64,000 nt of DNA from positions 310,001 through 374,000 of the forward strand of contig JASSKH010000016.1 of the NCBI GenBank assembly GCA_031763025.1. Direction: 5' to 3'. The position numbers and the translations under genes were made by a program. Positions 55,301 through 64,000 of the stretch are shown here, piece by piece. The stretch comes from Macrocystis pyrifera. Taxonomy: Eukaryota > Sar > Phaeophyceae > Laminariales > Laminariaceae. Position 1 is the stretch's first letter; the number at the start of each line of letters is the position of its first letter. Below the pieces are notes generated by a model. That model did not search any database. It saw only the letters and a list, made by a program, of their open reading frames with translations, and was not told where the DNA came from.

Positions 55301-56930
55301 TTGTCTGTTATGTTCCCTTACGTTCTTAGTCTCACCATGTTTATATGTGGTGGTACTGTTTTGTTTTGCTTGTTTGTGCATTGATTATTGTATTGAATAT
55401 TGTCTGCCACATTTCCTTCTAGGGGGCACGACCCATTTTTGTTGTTTGTTTTTCCCTGATTTGTTTTCCTTTGTTTCTTTCGATTTTTCTCTGTTTCATA
55501 ATGTGTATGTCGTGCCTGTCGGATCCAGTACGATGACATGGCATTGCATCGTCTACTCTGCTTAGTGTATAACGATGTACACTGCAATAGTATATCTGTG
55601 TCGTAGTTTTGTGACCACCGAGCTTCTATCTCCAGAATTGAAGCATCGGCACGGACACTGGTTGTGCTGGATGTCGACGGGCACACACACCTAACATTGA
55701 TAACAGAAACACATGGAACTTCGTCGTACCACGCACTTACTTATCCTTGGCACACGTATACTGGCATCACGTTTCGGGACATGTTGGGACGCAGCGCTAG
55801 GAATGACCCTTAGGATTTGCGCAAGCAAGCGCCAGGACCGTTTTTAAGGAGGGGAGGAGAACAACAGCAGCTCGTGGCTCTGCCTCGAAGCCTTGGCTTC
55901 TGCATTCAAGGCTTGGCTCTGCTTTCAAGGCTTGTCTTTGCTTTCAGGTCTGGACTTGGCTTTCAATTCTTGCGTGAGGGGTAGGGGGTCGTCGTTGCGT
56001 GTAGCTGGGGAGCACGGGTTGATATAGTACTGCAGTGAGGCTACAACGCGTGCAGGAAGATGCCCTCTCCGCTCCCCCTGAAGGAACGATGACACGCTCC
56101 GCAGCGTTCATGATTCTTCCATACCAGGCCGTTAGTAGGGCACTCTTGTCACAAAACAAGAGCACAGGGCAGCTCGTTGCGATAGGTTCAATCTCAATAT
56201 CTCAATCAGCTACCACATTCAAAACTGCCGTGTGAAGGTGTTACTCGTGCTGTAGTCGAAAAACTTCTAAATTCATATGTACCAGGTACGTGCGTTAACA
56301 CTGCTCTGCTCAAGCTGCACCAATCCGGCAATACTTTTCGTACGCGTACAAGTAGAAGGTTCCACAGGCAGAGAGATAACCTACTGTGCCTGCATAGACG
56401 GAGCAGAGCAGATAGCGTAAGCTATGATCGTTAGCTTATAGTAGCCCAGCCAAAACTCAGCTCAGCCCAACAAAGATGCTACTACTGTTGCTGTACTCTG
56501 CCGTTCAACGTGTTCAACATCTCAGCGTACGGCATCCCTGGTACTCTTTATCTGGTACTCTCATGGGTACGTAGATTCAAAATCAGAGACACAGCCATCG
56601 AGAAGTCTGCAACGTTGCCGCAAGCTTGCAAGCCACGCATCCACGCACCGTACGAATTTCGCTGACTACTTGTCTCGTACAGCAGTGCCTCGATGGTATA
56701 GTTAGCAGTGCCTCGATGGTATAGTTATCAGGCTAGACTACTCGTACTCGTAGCTATCGCAGTTATCATCAGTCCGGCACTCAAGCACTCACCCTTTGCT
56801 GGATTCTCGAGCTCCTACAGATGGCTGAAGAAGGAGGGAACAACAGAAAAGAGACGTAAATGCAGCAACCGAGCGTCTGTTCTTCATGTCAGCTATATAA
56901 TTCCTCATCGCACGCCGCCGGGACCACGTC
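55300..56930. other. Intergenic, no gene recognised
   Basis: T-rich to 55560. Otherwise mixed sequence, including a short direct repeat (CAGTGCCTCGATGGTATAGT) at about 56681-56725. Short frames lack signatures. Confidence 0.4.
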
Positions 56931-56933
56931 CGA

Positions 56934-57612
56934 GATGAGAAGGTCGTCGTGCGTTGCTTCCACTTTAGAATCACACAGTCCAAGCGCTACTGCTGCCGTT
57001 GTGCGTGCCTCCGCCCTGATACGAGCATTATTAGCGGCAATAGGAATGACTCGTTTCCTGTTGGTTTGTAGAAACTAGTATGGCGTGTCTACTTCTTGGG
57101 GATAGGGTACTCGGAGATCCTATTTGAATCTCGCCGCATTTTGCATGTTTTTCTGTTTTCTTGGTGATGAGAAGGTCTTCGTGCGTTGCTTCCACTTGCT
57201 TGAGAATCGCACAGTTCAAGCACTACTGCTGCCGTTGTGCGTGCCTCCGCCCTCAGGCGAGCATAAGCGGCATAACTCGTTTCCTGTTGGTTTGCAGAAA
57301 CTAGTATGGCGTGTCTACTTCTTGGGGATAGGGTACTCGGAGATCCTATTTGAATCTCGCCGCATTTTGCATGTTCTTCTGTTTTCTTGGTGATGAGAAG
57401 GTCTTCGTGCGTTGCTTCCACTGGAGAATCGCACAGTTCAAGCACTACTGCTGCCGTTGTGCGTGCCTCCGCCCTCATACGAGCGTAAGCGGCATGACTC
57501 GTTTCCTGAGGGTGTAGAAACGAGTATGGCGTGTCTACTTCTTGGGGATAGGGTACTCGGAGATCCTATTTGAATCTCGCCGCATTTTTCATGTTTTTCT
57601 GTTTTCTTGGTT
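56934..57612. repeat. ~230-bp tandem repeat, about three units
   Basis: Units start at 56934, 57166 and 57392 with GATGAGAAGGTC and run through GCGTGTCTACTTCTTGGGGA to TTTTCTGTTTTCTTGG. Indels between units shift the frames, so the - strand open frame across them is unlikely to be a repeated domain. Confidence 0.9.
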
Positions 57613-58269
57613 TCTCTCCGCTGCTTGCCAGGACATGCACCCTATCCAGTGCGCCCAAATAAAAACATGGGGCAGAGCCACGAGTTGTTACAGTATCAGT
57701 CAATGTCACCACATATAGATACGTTGGAAAGCCGAGGCACACAGCACGCCGGGCATGCTCCGTAGGCAGCCGGGCTCCCACCAGCGGAATTGATAGGTCG
57801 GAAAACGCAAATCAAGTGTGCCTCCGCGGCGAGGGTTCCACTGTCGCCTCGCATTAGAGTTGCACCCCGCCTGACTGAGAACCGGGTACCCGGAACCGTC
57901 GGAACCAGAACAGTCCCGGTCCAACTCACGGAATCGCAAGTATTTGTACCCCGTGTACCCGGGTGCCCGTCAATTGTTCCCCAAGACTGGGGTATACCTT
58001 GATTCATACATACTCTGCAGCAGCAGCTGTGCCCTTGGACTCTCGCCTCCCGCCCCTGCAGACTACAGACCGACAATACAGAATACCCATATTGTATCTG
58101 CGTTCGCACAACACGCTACACACGAGTACACAGACGCACACGATACCCTTAGCGCTGCGTAGATGGCCCTACTTTACCATGAACCACAGAAGATCGACCA
58201 ATCACGAGAAGTCCCAACCGCTCGATGTTGCTGTTCGCAGAGAGACCGATGTGATTGCGGCAATGAGAT

Positions 58270-58560
58270 CGACCACAACGTATAAATAGTGTATGGTAAC
58301 CGGGGTACCCGTGTCCGCTTACCACGCCAACGATCAAACGCGAAAAGGGGAGTAAATAGTGTACGGTACACCGGGTACCCGTGTCCGCCTTACCACGCCA
58401 CCGCTCAAACGCAAAAAAGGAGAAAATAAATAAATGTATGGTAAACCGGGTACCTGGGTACCCGTGTCCCACTCAAAGGCTAAAATGGGAGTAAATCGTG
58501 TCTGGTAACCCGTGTACCCGGGTACCCGTGTCCGCCGGAGCCCCGGGTACCCGCTTCCGG
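58270..58560. repeat. ~70-bp tandem repeat rich in GGGTACCCGTGTCCGC
   Basis: About four degenerate units joining GGGTACCCGTGTCCGC with a CTCAAACGC-AAAAGGAG spacer. The palindromic GGGTACCC core recurs. Confidence 0.8.
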
Positions 58561-58982
58561 TTCCGGCCGGAACGCCCCCTCTCCGATCGGGTACCCGGTT
58601 CCAAACTTTGAGGCCGGGGTGCAACTCTACCTCGCATACTTTCTTGGGCATGAACGATGCTGGTTTTTATTCATGGACAGCAAGCACGGTTGGCAGCTAG
58701 CTGACAGCTGTGTCACTCCAAGTGAAGTTGGGGTATGTATCCGGTGTCCCGCATGTGGCCTGCTGTTGCGGCAGTGGTGGATCGTCGGTCGATGGTAGGC
58801 ACGCGAAACATATTGCAGCTATCCAGCAATGTCATAGGTATCCAGCTATGCCAGCACGAGCTGCGATGTAGAACATGGCATGCTCTGCGTAAATATATAT
58901 ACGATATTTTTTGTTGGCCCTGTGCTCTCAGCGCTCCTCAACGTTTCTTAGACGTATTTTTTCGCGTTGTTCGTGCTAGCGC

Positions 58983-59100
58983 GAGATGAGGTTCACCTCA
59001 CGGGACGAAACTGCCTCCTCGTGATCCCCGACCCCGACTGTGTCGGGGGCGGCCTCGAGCATGCTTGCGCCGTGCCCTGGCCGCCGGCCGGCCGGGTGTG
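58983..59100 (+). other. Possible exon of an unrecognised gene
   Basis: After a plausible acceptor (GTTCGTGCTAG) a GC-rich frame reads ARDEVHLTGRNCLLVIPDPD, then CVGGGLEHACAVPWPP, with a GT near the end. Its composition is more exon-like than its surroundings, but no family or partner exon is found. Confidence 0.2.
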
Positions 59101-59106
59101 AATACG

Positions 59107-59500
59107 TCATCTGTGAGTGGACCAGTTGAGTGGTCGATACTTGATTTATCACAGTCTCGTGGCCAAAGAATTTGGTTGTCGGCCTACCTTTGCCCCGTCA
59201 GGCCTACTCAAGACTTGGCCCGTCAAACCCTCTTCCAAAAATATTATACAGTATAGTTTTATCATTAGGATGTCCTTGACAGCTGTAGCCGGGTGTGCTG
59301 TGCTCGTTTCTTGCAGAACATCAGCCGTGAGTTGTACGAGTTGAATGGTTGATACTTGATTTATCACGGTCTCGTGGCCAAAGATTTTGGTTGACGGCCT
59401 ACCTTTGCCCTGTCAGGCCTACCTTTGACCCGCCAAACCCTCTCCTGAAATATAATAGTTTTAAGCATTGGGATGTCATTTACGGCTGCCTGCCAAGGGG
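59107..59500. repeat. ~220-bp tandem duplication
   Basis: Two units share ACTTGATTTATCAC, GTCTCGTGGCCAAAG and GGCCTACCTTTGCCC; the second starts near 59323. Confidence 0.85.
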
Positions 59501-62204
59501 CAAATGTGCCGTCAACCGACATTTCTGCGCGCTCGTGACGGTAAAAATATTCTGTTTTCGATGCCAGCACCCAGATTGGACCTCTATAGTACTCGTTTGG
59601 CCAAAACGGGAGAGGCTGAATCCTTCGCGGCTTTCGACCGCTCATGGCGGCAAGAGTGTGGGGAATATGGGCTGGGGTGGCCGGTCTCACATGCTCCGCC
59701 GTTGCTTGTGCTTTATGGGTTCGGCGTTCCAGAAACGAGTGTCGAAATTCCGATTCGGCCTATTGTACGTGTGAAAGCACGAGTTTTGCGCAAAAAAGTT
59801 GAGATTCGTAGGCTAGCATAAGGTCGGGAAACGAGTGTCACGAGCCTCTTCGGCTGTTGTGCATGCCGGGCGACCAGGCTCCGTTTGGCAGAGAAGACGG
59901 GGTCTTTGGTTTCGACTGAATCGGATGAGTCTACGTCGCGGGAGGAGCGGTACAGTGGTGGAGGTACAAACGGTGTCTACGATTTTGTTCTTGTTTACAC
60001 GCGGCAAGAAGCAGTAATGGCAATGATTGCCATCAATTGGAATAACTACTGCATGTATAGGAATTCCCATTAGGCACCAGTAATCGTTGAATGGCAAAAT
60101 GACGAGCTGTTCATCCGCTGCCCTGGTGCTACTGCTATGTATGTCCTGCTGCTGTTCTGTTATGCTGCTAGTGCTGCTGCTTTGTTTGCGATATGCTTTT
60201 GCTGCTGGCCCCCGTGTGACCATGCGGGGAAGAGACGAATTGAACTCACCCTGCGCGAGATTTTTTTGTTTTTCAGATTAGAACCGCAAGTGCCAGGAGC
60301 ATTTTGTTTTGCGGGACGGGGGAGAAGGGGGATCGACTGGAAGGGAGTGGCAACAAGAGCACGTACAAAGGAGCGGGCGGATTGAGCTAAGGCGATGAGG
60401 CGGTTATAAAGAACGGCAGCAGGACGGCACATGGCGACCCATGACGGGCGCGCACACCATCACGAGAGAAGCAGTCATTGTTTTTTTTTCTGGCTTTGTT
60501 TTTCACCAGGCGGTAGTATGTACAGTACTTGTTAATTACGTCACTGGTCCTTCCAGTGTTGGCGAGTTTTATACCCTTCTTGGGGAATGACCCTCGCAAT
60601 TATCAGGGACGTGGTATCATAGCTGTGCCGCACCTTTTGTGTCAGACAGCCCGGGAAGAGATGACGATCGTTGATATTCGTGCGGTGGTTCTAGGTTCGA
60701 TTGCTCCTTTTTCACTGCATGTCCGCGAGTCGTCACTCTGACAACACCCCGGGCAGCAGGCGTGTTCCTCTCTGTGTTCACGACTGCCGTGCGTTTCGTA
60801 CGGTGCAGGCAGCACTCCAGACAGTAGCCTCTGTAGTCAGCAGCCACGAGTTGGTTAGTGGAGGGAACGGAGGGAACTCATTGTAGTTGAGAGAATATAC
60901 CCGCGGCCATGTTAGTCCAGTTTGCACATTGATTTCATCTTGTGTGCGCCTTCTTCGTCTCGTGTATTTTTTAGGCAGCCGAATGCCGATTGTTTTATGG
61001 TTTTTCGGATCTTCCTAGGCTCCAGCGCCTTTGTGTGACCACAGACTCCTTCGTTTGAGAGTTAATAATGTGAGAACAACAACATGGTTATTGTGCAAGT
61101 CAACTCTCCTACGTGATGTATCTCTACATCTTAAAGCTGAAAGACGGATCCACCTGCTTTGGAAGCTGTACGAGTACCGTCTCCCACTTGACATTTATAT
61201 GGCGTCTCGGCGGAGGTCTCGTGCCAGCGTAATTTTCGTATATATATTACTTTGTACCAAATGGACTTTTTTCCGGAGTACTTTACTTTTCTCGTCCGGC
61301 CGCGGGTCTTCTCTCGCACTCTAGGCTGCGTGGCACACAGGGAATCTGCGTGTACGCCACGGCGCAAATGCGAGCCCCGGCCGAGGTCCGTGGCGCGTGC
61401 TCTGGGCCTCCGAAGTCGAGAATTCTGACAAATAACTACGGGGAGTCATTCCGACCTGCTAGAGCCAAGCAGGACAACGGAGACCCCACAAGTTTAATTT
61501 TTTTGTCTGCTGCAGGCTGCTGCTGTATCATGCCTGATCACACCGTCCCTTGAGCTCTCTACAGTGGCACGGCACATCAACAGCCGTACATCAAGCTCTA
61601 CACGCGAACCCATGGCTCCCGTTTCCGCCAAGAACAGCTATACGGGTGTTACCTGTGACTCCCTTTTCGCCTTGCGACGCCCCCGGGATTTCACGTTACC
61701 CACATCCCGAAGGGGAACCTTGTATGTATTTACCTGTACGCTATGCTGCTGCTTGCTGCAGAACTTGCTGCACCAACGTAATCGCCGGCGCTTCGTACTG
61801 TCGATTAACTCGATCGACTGCTGCTCCTCAAACTAATTGCTCAGGATCTATCTGTACAGGAAGTATACAGTACGGACACCGAGCGTCTCGTACGTAGTAT
61901 TTTATAGTGCTGCTTGCTGCTGAATACGAACGAGTAGTGCGTTGTTGGGCCGGATGGCGGATGACATGTTTGTTTTGCTCGTGTTTGCGGCGTTTCCTTG
62001 GGTTGTTTTGCACTCCTTGGGCAGTGCTGTCGCACTAACAGCCTCGAGTTGCACACCGGTACGCCCTTAGCCAATACGGGGATGCGAAGAGCCACAGGCG
62101 GGCGTCAGCCCGCCACGGCGAAGCCCGCCTTGTATATACGTACTCGTAGCGTGGTATTATAAGTACACTCGAGAAAAATAAAGGACAAGGAAAAAGAAGC
62201 GGTA
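59501..62204. other. Intergenic, no gene recognised
   Basis: An open frame at 59468-59821 (+) and several short ones lack family signatures. At about 62095-62150 there is a fragment related to the hairpin end of the 1.1 kb repeat (CGGGCGTCAGCCCGCC then CCTTGTATATAC). Confidence 0.4.
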
Positions 62205-64000
62205 TGGCGAGATGGGCCACGGTGGGGCTGCACGTGACACATCCGTTTCGTATGGTCTCCATTGCGTCGGGTTTGAGCATCCGTACTTTGAGCCGGAGCG
62301 GTGAGGTGAGCTAGTCGTACAGTGGCAAACTATACCGTCTGAAGCATAGGTTGGGCAGCAGCACGCGCCGGTTGATTTCAGTAGTAAGGTCGACGTTCTC
62401 GCATACAGTTGCCCCAATGTACGCAAACTTTGGTGGTATGTTTGTACACCTGGCTGGCTGCCTCAGTGACGAAAGTGGCACTGTCCTTACGTTTCGTCAT
62501 CAGGCACATTGTCTCCGTCTTGGCTTCCGAAACTGTCAATCCGAACGAACCACACACTGTAAAACTATCTTCCATCTTCTCAAGGCTGTCTCTCGATCTG
62601 GAAACAATGCCCGCATTGTATGCATACAGCATTCCCCAGATCGGTTGCGGCTTCGCCACACTCTCCTGGGGTTTATCGTGCCCTTTCTCCGGCCCCCCTC
62701 GCTTCCCCCCTCCCCCTTCTCGTCCCTCATCTTGGTGCACACCTTATCCTTCACCACATCTGCATTGGCGCTAAACCGCTCCTACGCCACACGCACTACT
62801 GCAGTAAAGAACATGTTGAACAACAATGGTGCGAGCACGCGTCCTTGCCGTGGGTCCTTCCCCGAGCTGAATCAGTCTGAATATTCATCGTCGTCTGTCT
62901 GGACGCGCGCACGCATTCCATCGTGGAAGTGGCGAATAACAGCGAGCATCCTTGGTGGTACGCCGAACCGAGCGAGCACGGTCCACAAGAGAGTCCGGTC
63001 GACTGGATCGTATGCCTTGGTGAGGTTGACGAAACACATGTAAAGAGGGATGCTCTTCTTTCGTGTCAATTGGTGAAGTCGTCGAGCCACGAAGATCTTA
63101 TCAATCGCCGACAGTTGCGGTTTGAAGCCGCACAGCTCTTGTGGTAATATCTCCTCTCGTTCGCAGTAATTGACTGAGGCGATTAGCGACTTCCTTGAGG
63201 AGAACCTAGCCAGCGTGTGCCACGAGCGAGATGCCTCGATAGTACCGCACTCAGTCCGGTCCTTCTTGTGCAGCACTATGATCGTGGCATATTTCCACTC
63301 CTGTGGCACGCCGCCTCCGCCCTTCTGTGTAGCGACCGCAATGGCGTGGGACTGTTCTATTACGCGACGGTTATCATCGCGATCTCCATGTAAGGCGAGT
63401 TCGAGCAGTTCAGCGGGAATCTCATCGGGTCCAATAGCCTTTCGGTTTGGCATGCTCTTGATGAGTTCCTCCATCTGAAAGGTCGAAGAAGGTAAACCAT
63501 CAAAAGGTGTGCATGGGGGCCATACCTTGAGTTTTTCGACGATACTCGGGTCGAGCGTTGGAGACTTAGTGTTGAGCAAGGAGCTGGACCACTGTACCCA
63601 CCGATCGCGAATGGGCCCCATCTCACGAAGCGAACTGCCCTCTGCGTCCTTCATGTAGAGAGCTCGCGATGTCTTCCCCTCGAGGCCCATCCCCTTGGAG
63701 TGCTTGTAGAAACCAGGTTGGTCGCCATATTTGATGCGTACCTCAAGTTGACTCATGATTACTCGAAGAATCTCTGCACAGTCTCGTTTCTCAGCGCTTT
63801 AGGCGTTTCCCAGCTGCTTTCAGGGACTTCCATAGGTTGCTGTTGCTTGGATCCGCGCGCAATAGCTCTCTCGCGGCTTCCCTCTCTTGCCACGCCTCAA
63901 TTACGTCCGCCCTTGTTTCCTCGCTAGTACACCACCCCGCCGGTCCTTGACTGCGCTTTGCACGTGGCGCGATGTTAGCGGCAGTTGACAGCATCGTTTC
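62205..64000 (-). pseudogene. Decayed jockey-like LINE ORF2 (reverse transcriptase), runs off the window
   Basis: From the window edge the - strand encodes LLRADPSNSNLWKSLKAAGK, then across a frame change SQLEVRIKYGDQPGFYKHSK. Next come LLNTKSPTLDPSIVEKLKVW, RKAIGPDEIPAELLELAL, PQEWKYATIIVLHKKDRTEC and LYMCFVNLTKAYDPVDRTLL, which are reverse-transcriptase palm and finger motifs. After another break comes VLAPLLFNMFFTAV, then GMLYAYNAGIVSRS where a functional enzyme would have YADD, so the active site is lost. The last part is LKVRMLKPDAMETIRNGCV. Stops and frameshifts show it is dead. It differs from the LINE at 48480-49738 in the parts visible. Confidence 0.9.

Noticed and set aside
57566..58109. 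Possible retroelement integrase on the - strand
   Set aside because: Weak resemblance only; no catalytic or zinc-binding residues could be lined up.
1..64000. tRNA and rRNA genes
   Set aside because: No cloverleaf with A/B-box motifs or rRNA signature was seen on either strand by eye; a covariance-model scan would be the proper test.

Overview
This is eukaryotic nuclear DNA. It has spliced genes with GT-AG introns of roughly 100 bp to 1.7 kb, decayed LINE retrotransposons, TIR/MITE-type DNA elements, CAG/CTG runs and scattered TTAGGG-type telomere-like repeats. Only about 7% of the window is coding. The species cannot be fixed from sequence alone. A complex-genome alga or other protist is my guess, with low confidence.

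Two genes can be reconstructed exon by exon. On the + strand, a complete ubiquitin-activating enzyme E1 (UBA1) runs from ATG 15223 to TGA 39834. It has 25 exons and encodes 1062 aa, or 1029 aa if two doubtful micro-exons are skipped. On the - strand, a complete 20S proteasome alpha subunit of the PSMA6/alpha-1 type runs from ATG 54854 down to a stop at 44982. It has 8 exons and encodes 355 aa, with an unusual ~95-residue Gly/Ser-rich insertion. The two genes converge, so the first enzyme of ubiquitination and a subunit of the degrading particle are neighbours separated by about 5 kb.

Layout: 1-15222 is gene-poor. It holds a 1.1 kb dispersed repeat (1968-3096), a 2.7 kb long-TIR element (3706-6451), microsatellites and at most one weak candidate secreted protein. 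15223-39834 is UBA1 with repeat-rich introns. 39835-44981 is intergenic and holds an inverted copy of the 1.1 kb repeat (41128-42410). 44982-54854 is PSMA6; a LINE fragment lies in its intron 4. 54855-62200 has no recognisable gene but several tandem arrays. 62205-64000 is a decayed LINE running off the window.

The most striking signal is what I call exon echoes. In many introns of both genes, the end of the adjoining exon together with the adjoining intron sequence recurs one to seven times as degenerate tandem copies inside the intron. Intron 23 of UBA1 is largely built this way. A 166-bp copy in PSMA6 is still nearly identical to its source. Two small in-frame 'exons' of UBA1 (5 and 6) may be echoes of exon 4 that have become, or look like, cassette exons. 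This suggests that introns here grow by repeated tandem duplication across splice junctions, producing decoy or new splice sites.
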